Origin: Melitaea cinxia
Lineage: Eukaryota > Arthropoda > Insecta > Lepidoptera > Nymphalidae
DNA length: 64,000 nt
Assembly: GCF_905220565.1 (NCBI RefSeq)
Contig: NC_059402.1
Coordinates: 2,729,501-2,793,500 of the forward strand
Direction: 5' to 3'
How positions within the stretch are numbered: position 1 is the first letter of the stretch; every line of letters begins with the position of its first letter. The notes under the pieces are model-generated. The model was not told the origin of the DNA and searched no databases. It saw nothing but the letters and a program-made list of their open reading frames with translations. Positions 21,113-33,588 of the stretch are shown here, piece by piece. Position numbers and translations under genes: made by a program.

Positions 21113-22924
21113 ACTGTGAATCAGTTTCGCTATTGTTGCCGTTACGCATTACGTTACAACAGAGCGTTTGTCTATATATGTACACCTATTTAATGACTAC
21201 TCCTTCAGTCGTTTTAAAAAACTTAGACAGTAGCTAAGCGTTATTTATAGAATCTTAACTTTGTTGAAACATAAAATATTCTCAAAATTATTGTTTGCGA
21301 GAAAATAATCCAGATCGAGTTAAGTATAATATGTAAATAAACAAATCGTGCGCATATCACTCAGTTAATGTAACAACAATATCACATCAGCATTTATCGC
21401 CGTCAACGCAGCATATAGCTATTATCATTGAACATAAGTATATAGATGTGCTCTCTATAGAGCAGAAACACGTGGAATGCTAATCGTATGATGGGAACTA
21501 CGCTACAGTTCGCTATACTATACTAATTTAGCCTTTATTGTTATTAGACAGGCAATTGAATTATATACCTATAATTGATGATTATTTTAGAAGTATATTT
21601 TGAAAACCTTCATTAATATATGTAATAGCGTAAAGTAATTATGAGATGTGGTCGTTGCAAACTGGTTGAGCTAATGCGCTATAATAGCTATTGATGTTAT
21701 TAGATGATTGTTGGGATTTGAACGTTATTCATTGTGTATTGTGTGAGTTACCAAACTCCAAAGACGGCATTGAAATTTTAGATGGGAGTGTTATAATAGT
21801 ATTTTTTTACTTAGAGTACTTATATGTTAGCTTACCAGTCAGCTTAATGTTGGTAAAACATTCAGCATCGACGCTTACATTGTATTCTATGTAAAATATA
21901 TATCGTCTGGTATGGTAAAACGAATTAAGAAAATAATGGAGTGGTGCGCTGCGCGGTACGTTAATTAAAATCATAAATAAATCTTAGACAAACGTGTTTG
22001 TAACTTTGTTTGTCCGTGGCATTGTAACTTTTAAGTTTTTAATAAATCTCAATTATGATAAACTCAACTATCTAGTATTTAAGACTTTATATTAAATAAA
22101 ATATTACAATTTAAAATTATAATTGATATTGTAAATGTCCAGAGATACTACAATCGGTTTCTAAATTTCAATATAACACGCATCGATTGCTACATTTAAC
22201 GTCATAACCGAGAAAGCTATTAATGGAGTTATGTAAGCATTGAGGTTATCAGTAGTTATAATAATTGCATATTCACGAACAACTGATACGGGCACTCGAA
22301 CTGAAACCTGATTCGACCTTCGATCTTTATTTTAGTAAAGTTAAAAAAATATTTCATATCCATTGCCTATATCTATAACAGTAATATTATGTAAATATAT
22401 AATAAGTAAATCACCTTCGAGTAAGACACTCTTAGAGATTCTACACTTTTATACAAACTTTAACTTAAAAAAATATACAGAAATGAGTCATTATAAAAAG
22501 ATTAATGGTAAAGGCGGATAAACAAGGAAGCAAGCAAAGAACTAAAGGAGGATGAGATGGTAGTGTATTTTTATAAAGATTATGAGATTATGAAGAAGAT
22601 TTTATTTCCTTTTAACGCACAAATATAGCTAGTTACTTATTAATTTTTTCTTGAATTTTTTTTTCGTCAGATCAACAAGGTATTAGAAAATTGTTAAAAT
22701 TAAGCCGAATTCGTCTAGTTAAAAGACTTAGCAAAAGAGTTAGCGTTTAATTTTTATTAATACAGAAGATATCAAATAAATAAAATTAACTTTATTATAC
22801 TGATATATCCAGTAATATCGCGCGATATACTTTATAGGCTCTCCTAAGACCCAGTGTGGTTTTGTATGGGATGTAGATCAACAGTCACGAATCTAAGTAA
22901 TTTTATTAATTACATAATTTTTCT
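21113..22924. other. AT-rich DNA, nothing recognised
   Basis: 1.8 kb without a supported gene, RNA or repeat. Short open frames have no recognisable protein similarity. Confidence 0.45.
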
Positions 22925-23480
22925 GGTAGATTCACGGAAAAAGTGGACGTTATCGACACCGATGTTTCGAAGGCATTTGACAGAGTAAACCACAAACTGT
23001 TAGTGAAAAAAGTTTCCGATTTTGGAATAGGTGGTGGCACTCTCTTCTCATGGAAAACCTCGTACTTATCTAACAGATATTCGCACGTCACAATCAAAGG
23101 GTACAATCCAAAGAATGCAACGTACGAGTAACATCAGGAGTTTCCCCGGGATCCATCCTAGATCCTCTCTTTTTCAATATCCTTATGAACGATATTACGA
23201 CGTGTTTCCATAATTCCAAATACTTTATTCTGTGTAGATGTTCTGTTTAGAAATATCAAATAACAACAAAGCTTATTAACTACATGCCAACATTGATGGA
23301 ATCAATGACTGTGTCGCTCAAACACTATGGACTTTAAACCTGCAAAATACTCTTATTTGAACTTCATTAGTCAAAGCACGATACTTGAAACTATATACAT
23401 CATTAACAAAAATCAACTCCAGAAAAAAGATTCCATCCATGACCTAGGCATTATACTCATCTTGCAAAAAAACATTGCCA
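22925..23480 (+). pseudogene. LINE reverse transcriptase fragment, decayed
   Basis: First frame (from 22943) gives 'DVSKAFDRVNHKLLVKKV', containing the first catalytic Asp of the palm, then 'LFSWKTSYLSNRYSHVTIKG'. After a frameshift near 23120 the line continues 'VTSGVSPGSILDPLFFNIL', the usual 'GVPQGS.LGPLLFNI' segment with Q changed to a gap-like residue. The YADD region near 23230 is frameshifted and altered, and 'DSIHDLGIIL' at 23430-23460 is the thumb motif. Jockey/CR1-type by eye. No 3' UTR follows. Clearly dead. Confidence 0.75.
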
Positions 23481-25460
23481 GAAATAAATTCCCATAAGTT
23501 TGTTTATATTTTTTCCGAAACGGAACAGGTTTCAATGCTCCTTGTTATTCATTCATCATTGATATTTACGGCGTTTTCCTTCACCTCGAAACGTAATATG
23601 CATTATTAATATTAATATTTAATACACAAGTGAACTGTAAATATGAATAATTACTTATTATTTACGTTTGCTTTGTGCATACTAATGTATTGCAGCTATA
23701 GTGTTTGTTTCTTTGTTATTGTATATTTCTGTAGCACTTTGGTAAATTATTTTTGTATAAGAAAAATAAAAGACTGGAAAACTAGAATTTATCATTTAAC
23801 TATCCAAGGACTATTATAATAGACATAACAGGAGGACAGATCACCTTTTATAATCGTTTGGTCACAAACGATAAAAAACAGACTAAAATTTTCATCTACA
23901 AGTATTACAGCGTTCATCGCGTGCGCATTAGAAAGACTATTAAATTAAATAGGTATTATTGGAGTAGCCAAAGTCAGATTTCGAAACAAGAATAAAATTA
24001 TAATCGGTAAACCCAGTAAAAAGGTATGAGGTTAATACACAAAAAAATACAGTTGAATTGAGAACCTTCTAACATTTTTGAAGTCGGTTAGTAAAAATGA
24101 GATGATATGAAAACAAATAAAAAGAATGCCGAATATTTCTTGCCACAACAAATAACGACAAAAAACTACACCCAAAAAAATTGTTGTATGATCACGAATA
24201 GTATTAGAATAGTAAAATAATCGCACAATCGTTGTTTATAAAAACAACAAAACAAGGATATCAACATTGGCATGCAAATTTATTAATAACAGTATTTTTA
24301 AATGCTGATTTTTTCCTTATTGCCCACCTACGGTGACAAATGATTGCAATATAATTCTTAATTTTACGACTGCGACATCAAAACCTGACGCAACTTATAA
24401 AACTTTTCCTACATATAATAATAGTAAACAATATGAGTTTGGATTTTTGTAGTGATAAAGTATAATATTATTCAGAATCTATTAAATTTATGTGAAAAAT
24501 TTGTAGAAGGAGGAGGATAACCTATAAGATTGACCACGATTTATAATAATAAACTGGGTATTTCAAAATTTGTTTATTGTGGAGTGTTACAATAACTACA
24601 CCTCAAAAGAAAAAGCGACATATACTATCGCATTTCACAATAATATTTTAAAAAACTTATCTAATCTAACATACACCTAATATATAACATACGTTAGGTC
24701 GTACGACAACATAAAAACGCGAATCAAATAACTATTTTCTATTTTGTGTAGATTAAAACGACAGGAAATAATCTTGTATAGCGGATTTTGTTTCTATAAA
24801 AAAAGTTAAATATAAATTATTATATATCAACGACAGTTTTTCAACATCCGCTAAACCAAAAAGTCCCGTTGTTTTCATCGCAGATATATTTATAGGCTGA
24901 TCCGACGTAGTGTTTTGATTCCGATTAAAATAACTTGTCCATTTCACATTTCACAATTTTCTACTAATCGTTTTAAAACGTAAACATCGCGTGGGCCAAA
25001 TTGCATACACTCATATCGTTAGGGTATAAGAACTCTATTGTACGATCAGTGGCAGGGCTGTCTGTAATGTAATGGAGCTCTTGGTACTATAAATTAATGA
25101 ATGCTCTGGGCACTTTAGGATAACGGGCCCCTACGACTGTTCTACTACTTCGGCTGTTCATACAAAAATTATTCCCAATTTTGTTTCCCTTGAACCATAG
25201 CTTAAGAACAATTTTATACATTTCATTCAACTTTTTTTTAGTTTTCTAATACTTAGTCGGTTTCATAATAATAATAAAAATTAACAGAAAATGAAAAATG
25301 TAAAATTATTTATATTTCATAGAAGCTCTCGTACTTTGACAGTATGAGATATTTGGTAGTGATCTTCCAAGAAATATTGGCATAAATTTTTATTTTAATT
25401 ATTATAAGAGGTTTCATTGAATGTGATACTCTGGTTGCGTGCCTTGAGTACAGAGAATAG
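23481..25460. other. AT-rich DNA with one MITE tip
   Basis: At 24050-24085 TTGAATTGAGAACCTTCTAA then TTTTTGAAGTCGGTTAG is an inverted fragment of the element at 31126-31523. No gene recognised elsewhere. Confidence 0.4.
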
Positions 25461-25477
25461 GAATATAAATAAATGAA

Positions 25478-25520
<43 letters not shown>

Positions 25521-25533
25521 AATAAAATAAAAT
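25461..25533. repeat. (AAAT)n microsatellite
   Basis: About 15 AAAT units followed by AAAAT units. The open frame running across it on the minus strand encodes only a Leu-Phe-Ile-Tyr repeat and is not a gene. Could be the tail of a vanished LINE. Confidence 0.85.
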
Positions 25534-25917
25534 AGGACAATTTTATAAGTTTAAAATAATATTTTTAGGTTAGGTTAAATTGAAATAATAGGCTGTAAAA
25601 CATCACGAATTTGATAGGTATTCATGTATTTCGTAGAAATTACTGCAAACTTAAGTTTCAAACGATAACACACCTAGACGTTTTACATATGAAGGCCATT
25701 TCCAAAAGTTAACGGTTCGTAACCGATGTTTCTGATAAAAAAACAACTTAAAATGCCAACCGAGTCAAGGTTGCGTGGCACAAGGACAAACACATGTACT
25801 GGTAACATACTGTAAACATGTCTGAGCTGGCTGCAACAGGACAGGTTTTGATAATTCGTTGTGGTAAAATATACTACCTACAGATGTATGTAATGCGATT
25901 CAAGAAGCCTTTAATTC
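25534..25917. other. AT-rich spacer, nothing recognised
   Basis: No gene or repeat identified. Confidence 0.4.
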
Positions 25918-26127
25918 TCAATATATATATTAATATTATAAAAAGGAAATAGTTAATTATTTTTTGTTTATTTGTAATTGATGAAATAAAACTGCTAGAC
26001 TGATTTTGCTAATTTTTTCACCAGTAGAACTTTATGTTATGGTTGAGAACGGAAACGGGGAAAACGGAACAGCCAAAATTATTTAATTTTTTAATTCATG
26101 GAGGCAAAGCCAGGGGCGGAAAGTTAG
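25918..26127 (+). mobile_element. Short non-autonomous Helitron (210 bp)
   Basis: TCAATATATATATTAATATT then ATAAAAAGG at the 5' end; GAGGCAAAGCCAGGGGCGG then TTAG at 26124-26127 (CTAG with one change) followed by T. The hairpin near the end is reduced. Confidence 0.65.
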
Positions 26128-26424
26128 TATTAAATATTATTAACTTACAATTACATAAATGACATTAATTTATCTTGTCTGTATTGCTGTTACTTAATTA
26201 CGTCAAGTTGTTATCACCTATAATTAAGATACTACTAGTTTTTACTGTACTAGTAAGTAATTACAACATTTAGTGTAAAATAATTGGTTATTTTTACAAA
26301 TAAAATATAATTAATAAATAGGTACTCAGAAATAATTAATATTTATTTATTTACACTTTCGCAGACCAATACAAAGTTTTAATAGCATTAAAAACGATAT
26401 ATAAAAATAGAATTTGCATCAGTT

Positions 26425-26600
26425 GCAACAGGCGGCCATATCGCTAATAACAGCGATCTCTTCCAGGCAACCTTTGGGCAGAGGACTAAAGAAGAAGTGT
26501 GGGATGGGGCGCAAAAATGTTATGTAACATACACATGAACATATTATACTCACATACGTACATGTAAACCACATATATATACATACATACAACAAACAAT
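26425..26600 (-). mobile_element. CR1-like LINE 3' UTR fragment
   Basis: AGGCGGCCATATCGCTAATA and ACAGCGATCTCTTCCAGGCA (26430-26470) are the conserved 3' UTR stem region also seen at 1427-1465 and 44160-44200, followed by GTGTGGGATGG and ACATA-rich sequence as in the UTR at 1490-1740. No coding part remains. Confidence 0.6.
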
Positions 26601-27603
26601 AATAATCTGTATGGCGGCATGTTTATGTTATATTTTGGAAATAAGGAATTTCTATGGCTTGTTGCCTCGACGTATACAACTGTGTCTAAACATTGTGCAA
26701 TACAAAAATATGGGTATATACAACTAATATTTTGTAGCTAAATACTCAGACAAGCCGTCGTGTACAATAACCATCTACGCACTGTTCTACTCTCTATCGG
26801 TTGTCAATGGTGGATGAATGCATTTTATATTTTGGGGTTTAAAAAATAATCAAATCACTTTTGTGTCATCATAATGACGAATTTACAATAAATTACTATC
26901 TAAAATCTGTCAAAAAATTATTATTACTTTTAAATAAATAATTACAGTAACTTCTATCTTCAAAATTCTAGGGTGGTTGTAATCCCAACCGCACCAATAA
27001 ATTTTTCTTGTTTTCTCAATCTTATGTGACGTTGGCGGAATCATCCATGGCATTTGCAGTGAAAACCATGATGATGAAAAAATATGGGGCTTTACTGTAA
27101 TGGATTGTTACTTTGTAATATTTTCATTCATTACTGGGCTAGGGTTATCGCAAAGCGACTATGAATTTAAAAGAGTTTTACTGACGCAGAGGGTAGGGTT
27201 GTTTATAAAATTTATACCGAACATAAGTTAGAGATAGGCTTTATCAGCAAGCTCATTCAACCTTAACTAATAAGCTGCAATTATGGGATCGACAGGTTAA
27301 AAACAAAAGAAATATTTGACAGATAAGTCAGAGGTTGATGATGAAAAAGAAAAATATATCTAAGCTTTTATCTGTTGGATATTTTTATAGGTCAGAGAGA
27401 AATAGGCTATTGATATCGATTAAAAAATGTCGAGAAGCACATTTCTTGTATAAATACCTCCTTTGCCTTTTTTACTGAAGTATAAAAACAATATGGTGAC
27501 TAAAGTATGTCTTTAAAATTGTTTATGAAATATGTATATTTTATATTTAAACTCGATAGCGAAAGAAATAAAAATAATATATAATATTACATATAATACT
27601 TAA
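26601..27603. other. AT-rich spacer, nothing recognised
   Basis: No gene or repeat identified. Confidence 0.4.
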
Positions 27604-27900
27604 CTAGCTGTACCCGCGACTTCGTTCGAGTGGGAGATTGTATCTGGACAATCATTCTTTTTTTAATAGCGTGTCCTGTTGCCATGGAAATCTTGGGATA
27701 AAGAGTTGTCATATGACTTCCTTATTTTGGGATTTTAGTCGATTTTGCTCGCAATAATTAAATAAATAATAATAATAAATTTTCCCGCGTAAATCCCGAT
27801 TTTGCGAAGCCTTTTTAGTGGCAATGCATAAAAGTAATGTACATAGGCGTAGTTTTAAAACAAATCTATTGCCTTTATAGCACTTGTCTTAGAGTTATAT
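27604..27900 (-). mobile_element. Helitron 3' portion
   Basis: CTAG at 27604-27607 followed inward by CTGTACCCGCGACTTCGTTC, the characteristic minus-strand Helitron 3' end. The 5' end could not be placed. Confidence 0.55.
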
Positions 27901-28004
27901 TTCCATCGGTGAAATATTGATACACACATAGCTAATAATTAGTAATAACACATTATTGTATATGTAGAAAAAGTACCAAGAGAAACTATTGAAAAATCCA
28001 CAAA

Positions 28005-28040
28005 ACACTGAAAAGCAATCTCTTCCAGGCAACCTTGGAG
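28005..28040 (-). mobile_element. CR1-like LINE 3' UTR shard
   Basis: AGCAATCTCTTCCAGGCAAC is one side of the conserved CR1 3' UTR stem region (compare 26450-26475). Confidence 0.45.
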
Positions 28041-28207
28041 CAGAGGAAATGATATATTGTTTGTAGGAATGATAAACAATAAAACTAGACGAAAAAGTTT
28101 TTAAGATAATTTACGTTAACGTAGTTATATTTTCTGAGCTCTCACTTGGCGCGCATTTTTCAGAGGTTAATCACCTCTTGAAATAAACTCACCGATTCAG
28201 ACGAATA

Positions 28208-28325
28208 CGACTGGTTAGCGCAGTAATTATTATAGGGTCGCAGATTCGATAACCAATCATGACAAATATTTGTATAAGTCATAAAGTTGTTTGTTTGTGT
28301 TCTGGGTATTTGCGTTGTGTTTTTG
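28208..28325 (+). mobile_element. tRNA-derived SINE
   Basis: A-box-like TGGTTAGCGCAG (28212) and B-box-like AGATTCGATAACC (28242), then the body CATGACAAATATTTGTATAA and TTCTGGGTATTTGCG. This is the layout of the common lepidopteran tRNA-derived SINE. Diverged, with no tail visible. Confidence 0.6.
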
Positions 28326-28538
28326 GATCACCGACACAAGATTAGGAGCTGTGATCAAAATAATACACAGGACAAAAAACTACATTGAGATGGTTGTTAA
28401 CAGTAAGAATTTTTCTATGAGTGTATGTATTATGTATTAAAACGACACAAATATAATCGGAAAATAAATGTAATAAATGAAAACTTAACAGGATAACATA
28501 AACAAGGGTAATTTTATGAGTATTTAGACCGAAGTAAA

Positions 28539-28880
28539 TCAAGAGACACTAGTGACAAAATGAATTGGCAAAATAAGTTGATCAAAAATAATTGAGCCAT
28601 GATTCCTTTGCCAGTTCGGATAAGCATTTTCTGATTGAAATAAAATCGCTTCACCGGTTGTATTCTTTTGCATAAGAATTCTCCTATTGGAATACCCGCA
28701 AGAATAGTTATATTTATAGGCAAATTGACGGGTTTCATACATTAGCTTTCTTTGAGATCGTCCAAGATGTTCGTCAATATAAATTGGATTTTTTACTCCT
28801 GGCAATCCAATATTATGAGTATTGAGCTTGTCAGAAACTCGCCTATCTTTATTGAAGTTTCGCAGCCTAGCCAACAACTC
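28539..28880 (-). pseudogene. LINE ORF1, C-terminal FP-type domain
   Basis: A 112-codon frame whose first 85 residues resemble the C-terminal domain of ORF1 proteins of insect CR1-group LINEs, a fold also shared with baculovirus FP proteins: 'LRNFNKDRRVSDKLNT', 'IYIDEHLGRSQRKLMYETR', then a Tyr-rich strand and 'RRILMQKNTTGEA'. In LINEs this domain is part of the RNA-binding ORF1 protein. The last 25 residues run into unrelated sequence. No N-terminal zinc finger and no neighbouring ORF2 are present, so it is an orphan fragment. I take it as LINE-derived rather than viral because of the surroundings. Confidence 0.65.
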
Positions 28881-30228
28881 ATTTCATGAACACAACATGC
28901 AATGTTTATAATTAACTTGCCGACCCGTGCCTACTTCGTTGGGCGTTAATTAATTATTTTTGTGATGCAAATATATAGTAAAGTTTTCATCTCGCTCGTA
29001 TTTCTCCGACCTGATTTACATATAATATTATTTTTCACTCCTGAATAGTGTATCTTTCTGTTAGTGAAAGAATTTTCATGATCTGATCAGTATTTGCGTA
29101 GATTAACCCCTACAAAAAACAAAGTAAGAAAAAATACCTCTTTATAGAATTAGTATAGATTGTATATTTTGTAGTATTCGAAGATTAAATTTAGTTACTT
29201 ATTATAAGCAATAACACTGAGAATAATATCATTAGGTAAATTGACCACACACATAAATAAATACTATTCAGTAAAAGTAACTTGATAATATACACTCACT
29301 AAACATTTTTAACCTTAAACACTGACCTTATCTAGGAATATATACAAGAATTTACCGTTTAAGTTCCTAAACAAAACTAAATTCATTTAATTTTCAAAAG
29401 TTACCGACTGTTTAAAATACACGGCGATCGCTCAAACAGCTGATCGTCGACTTTTAGAAATTTTAAGACTAGTTATTAAGGTTTCTAGGATTCTAAAGTT
29501 GCAGTGAAGTACCGATGCATGTTTAAACAAAAAAAATGGAATAATAAAAGCACGGGCATAATAAGCCTGTGGATATATCACTTAAAAAAAAGCAGCTGAT
29601 CTGTGAAAGTGTCACAAACAGTAAAACAAACTAACTTTCAATTTTGCAATATTATTAGGATTTCGATATACAGAATTAGCACATTTATCCCAATGTATTA
29701 AGAGCTATTATCAGTTAAATGATACTTAATACGATTATCATATTAAAAAAACAACAATCGGCGTCGATATGAATTTCTAATCTCTCTGCGAGTAGCGAAT
29801 TGATAACAGGCCATTAATTATTTGATTTTGCTTTTTTTGCGCGTCTAAGATGCAAGGTTGTCGAATATTTAAATAAAATAAAAGAAAAAGTTTACACACA
29901 CATGCATATGTGCGCATAAATACAACGCGAGTGCGCGCACACATGTATTTTATTTATCCCACAGATAAGAAATCATTATACATACCACGTATCGTTCAAA
30001 TATACGCGCTAGTAGGTAAATACGAATCAATAACAAAATAGGGAACTTTGTTGATTTTATCAAAGAAATAAAAAAATAAAATTTGCGACCTTATTTATTT
30101 ACTTCAACACGTTTCCAGGAGTATAACCCGATTTAGTGAAACTGATATATACATGCCTCGGAGAGGATGTAAAGCTGTCGGCCCCGATTGCTATCATAAA
30201 CAGCTAATAGCAATCATTATTCTTATTA
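28881..30228. other. AT-rich DNA, possible old Helitron end
   Basis: At 28916-28945 TTGCCGACCCGTGCCTACTT then CGTTGGGCG resembles a decayed minus-strand Helitron 3' end. No gene seen in the remaining kilobase. Confidence 0.35.
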
Positions 30229-30360
30229 GGTCACCAACCCGCCTGCCCAGCGTGGTGACTATGGGCAACACACATGAATTCACGTTATTTTTGGCGTAAA
30301 CTTGTGGAGGCCTATGTCCAGCAGTGGGCTGTATAGGCCGTAATGATGATGATGATGATT
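30229..30360 (+). mobile_element. RTE-tailed SINE family B, copy 1
   Basis: 5'-truncated. Has GTCACCAACCCGCCTGCCCA, GTGGTGACTATGGGCAACAC, then the RTE-derived end GTGGAGGCCTATGTCCAGCA and a (GAT)n tail. Its end is nearly identical in sequence to the coding end of RTE LINEs (compare 12930-12976), indicating mobilisation by an RTE reverse transcriptase. Confidence 0.75.
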
Positions 30361-30379
30361 CTTAATAGGTGATATATCC

Positions 30380-30475
30380 GCCGACCCGCAGCGGAGCAGC
30401 GTGGTTGATTAAGCTTCGATCCCTCTAATACATGGAAAAAGAGTCCTATGCAGCAGTGGAATTTTACAGGCTGAA
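30380..30475 (+). mobile_element. Repeat family C, plus-strand copy
   Basis: CCGACCCGCAGCGGAGCAGC, GTGGTTGATTAAGC, CTATGCAGCAGTGGAATTTT then ACAGGCTGAA. Same family as 11733-11796 and 56052-56460. Confidence 0.6.
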
Positions 30476-31125
30476 TCGTCAAACATTTTATTGGGGATTG
30501 AGAGCTATCAGCTAGTCACTGTAACAACTGCATCAGTGTGGGGCTAAGTTTTTTTTTACTAATATAGGCCAATTAAGTTGTTAACCATTTTGTGTTTGTT
30601 CTACTTTCCATTCATTAGGATTACTATTTAACATCAAACTACGATATATGAGAAAGTAATTTTATAATTTTTCTTTATAATTATTTTTTTTTTTCTAAAA
30701 AATGTGTGCTATGAATTAACCTTATTTTTAAAAACTAGTCAATCATAGAAGTGCATTAAATGAATACACTATCAATACCGCGATAGTTATCTTGCATTTT
30801 AACGTAACCAGGTATTGATAAGCTGATAACGCAAATAATATATGGAATTTTTTGGAACACCAGTCATTGACCTTTGTATTTCTTATTTATTAAACTGTTT
30901 AAGATAAGTTATTATGTATTTTTACTATTGATACACTTGTATGTGCCATAGAACTAATATAAGATATAAATGAAACCCCACACATTACAATTTACATTTT
31001 ATAAAAATCGATCAAAACCTTTCGTGACTTCCGCGTTTGTAATACAAATATACAATTTAAAAAAATACTGTTAAAATAAATTCAAAGTTCTGGTTACAAC
31101 AGCATAAATATAATTTAGTTTTATT
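30476..31125. other. AT-rich spacer, nothing recognised
   Basis: No gene or repeat identified. Confidence 0.4.
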
Positions 31126-31523
31126 AACCGACTTCAAAAAAAAGGAGGAGGTTACTCAATTCGACCGTATATATACCGTATGTTCGCGGATAACTCCGTC
31201 GTTTATGAACCAATTTTGATAATTCTTTTTTGTTGGAAAGGAGATATTCATAGTTTGGTACCATGATAAGGAAACCAGGATCTGATGATGGGATCCCACA
31301 GAAATCGAGAGAAACTCTCGAAAATCCGAATAACTTTTTACTTGGTGTACCGATTTTGATGATTTTTGATTTAGTCGAAAGCCGATGTTTATCATGTGGT
31401 CTCATTTAAATTTCATCTAGATCTGATTACAACTTTTGGAGTAATCTTTGATAATGCGTATTTACTTGACTGTTTTTTCGTCTACCTACGTTGTATTACT
31501 TGTCAATATAATTGAAGTCGGTT
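31126..31523. mobile_element. MITE with AACCGACTTCAA ends
   Basis: Begins AACCGACTTCAA (31126) and ends with the exact inverse TTGAAGTCGGTT (31512-31523), 398 bp. Next to the left tip is AAAAAAGGAGGAGGTTA. Tips of the same family occur at 17848-17880 and 24050-24085. No transposase. The overlapping minus-strand open frames are not genes. Confidence 0.7.
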
Positions 31524-32018
31524 TTTCTTCTTTTGCCTGCAAACACAATTATTTCATTACATGTATATAGATTAAAAAAAACATTAATTACTTGAAAATA
31601 TTCAAAGAAAAACATAAGTTATGACCTTGAAAATAAGTCTGAAATCGTAAGCTCGTTCTACGTCTCAAAATACTTAAAAACAATTTTATATACAAACACG
31701 ACAAGCTAAAAACATTAATTCCTTTAAAAATATAGCAAAAACATCTGTTTTCAATTTAGTTAACCAACCTACAAAAACTAATTAAAAGTATTACGAACTA
31801 TTTTGTGTGGAAAAGTAATAATTAACAGGTTTTTTTTTGTCATAAAATTAAATTTGATTAAACCAACTCAGTTTTATTAATCAATTTTTAATCTAAAATA
31901 TTCCATGCATAAATACTAAATTATAAACAAAAATGTGTCGACGAAACGTATGTACGTACGTGTATAGTTTCTAAAGATTCTAAACGACTGGTGCATCAAA
32001 TTGAAAAATTATTATTTT
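31524..32018. other. AT-rich spacer, nothing recognised
   Basis: No gene or repeat identified. Confidence 0.4.
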
Positions 32019-32233
32019 TTTAAGTAAAACTTCTTTACGCATGCTTGACTTGGGGTGTAAGCTGGTGAACGTGGCGAGAGCGTTACGAAAAGTGTGATCG
32101 GGTGGGGCGAACGGAGCAAGAGAGAGCGTGCACACATTTTCTTTCTCTTCTACTCATAGCTAGTTACGTTTTGTATATCTAAGGCACAATGTAGACCTAT
32201 TGTGCAGAAGTTTTACTTCAGTCGTGTGGTCTA
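32019..32233 (+). mobile_element. MITE family E, near-complete copy
   Basis: AAGTAAAACTTCTTTACGCA on the left and TGCAGAAGTTTTACTTCAGT on the right (inverted tips), then CGTGTGGTCTAA. Interior ACGAAAAGTGTGATCGGGTG and GAACGGAGCAAGAGAG. Best template for comparing the other copies at 3036, 6783, 6980 and 13872. Confidence 0.7.
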
Positions 32234-32736
32234 AGGCACACTCTTTTTTTTGTGTTTTTTTTTGTCAGGACAGGAATTGTGTAAATACAAAACATTAAAA
32301 CAGTTTGGCGGTAAATCGTTCGCATGATCAGCTAGTATGATTATTATTTATTTAATTTTTAATAGAAGTAAACAGCATATTTTTTTAATAACTAGCTTTA
32401 CATAAATTTATAGTTAAACAGTAAATTTTTCACTTAGTTGTTCCACTTTGCACTAACAATAATTAAAGAGTAAGTTAAGACGAATTAAATAATTAACAAA
32501 CTAAAAAATATACTCATTTTCATTAACTTGTACGCAAATCTACGTGGGAATAAACATTTCTAAAGTCATTATAACTATTTGTAATAAAATAAAACATGAT
32601 TGTAAGTCACGAGGTAGGTCACAGCAGGAAATATCTTGATGACAATCTGGTGCTGCTCGACTGGGAAAGTACCTAAATCTTTAAAGTACACACACAAATA
32701 CGGAGTAAAAAATTTGCTTTAATTCCTGACCTTTAA
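32234..32736. other. AT-rich spacer, nothing recognised
   Basis: No gene or repeat identified. Confidence 0.4.
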
Positions 32737-33588
32737 TCTATAATCTATCTATAATCTATAATCTATAATATATTATAAAAGCGAAAGGTCACTCATTACG
32801 AAATCTATGAAACTATAACACCTACAAACTTGAAATTTGGCAGGTAGGCTTCTTAAAGGACGTAGACATCCGCTAAGAACGGATTTTGCGAAACTCGACC
32901 CCTAAGGGGGTAAAACGGGGGTTGGAAGTTTGTATGAAAGTCCTATGCTTTAGAAGTAAGAGACATGAAATTTAAAATGTATGCTCTATAGATGATGAAA
33001 AGGTGTCCAAATAATGTATCTTTAGAAATCAACTCCCTTTTGGGGTTAAAACGGGGGATGGTAGGTTGACTCACTCATCGCGGAATCTCCGAAACTATAA
33101 CAGCCACAAACTTAAAGTTTGGCAGGTAGGTTCCTTATAGAGCGTAAACATCTGTTAAGACCGGATTTTACGAAAATCGACCCCCTACGGTGGTAAAACG
33201 GGGGTTGGAAGTTTGTATGAAAGTCCTATGTTTTTGATGTAAGAGACTTGAAATTTAAAATGTATGCTCTAAGATGGTGAGAAGGTGTCAAAATAATTTA
33301 TCTTTAGAAATCAACTCACTTTTAGGGTTAAAACGGGGGATGATAGGTTGACTCACTCATCATGAAATCTCCGCAACTATAACACCTAAAAACTTGAAAT
33401 TTAGCAGATAGGCTGCTTATAGGCCTTAGACATCCCCTAAGAACGGATTTTACGAAATTCCACCCCTAAGGGAATAAAACGGGGCTTGGAAGTTTGTATA
33501 AAAGTCCTATGTTTTTTAAGTAAGAAACTTGAAATTTAAAATGTATGCTCTATAGATGGTGAGGAAGTGTCCAAATAATGCATCGCAA
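32737..33588 (+). mobile_element. Helitron body with three tandem 280-bp units
   Basis: Starts with repeated ATCTATA units (32737-32768), then a Helitron-like beginning (ATTATAAAAGCGAAAGGTCA). Three tandem units follow, beginning near 32786, 33064 and 33345 (periods about 278 and 281 bp); the third is cut short near 33588. Each contains CTATAACACCTACAAACTTG-like, AAGAACGGATTTTxCGAAA, GGTAAAACGGGGGTTGGAAG and AAAACGGGGGATG blocks. The array runs directly into another Helitron at 33589. Confidence 0.7.

Noticed and set aside
25310..25540. Leu-Phe-Ile-Tyr rich frame resembling a membrane protein
   Set aside because: Encoded by the (AAAT)n microsatellite, low complexity only.
28539..28880. Possible endogenous baculovirus FP gene
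   Set aside because: The same domain is common in insect LINE ORF1 proteins, and no other viral gene lies nearby; LINE origin is more likely.
32737..33588. CRISPR-like array
   Set aside because: The repeats are about 280 bp with no spacers of regular length; they are tandem Helitron-internal units in a eukaryotic genome.
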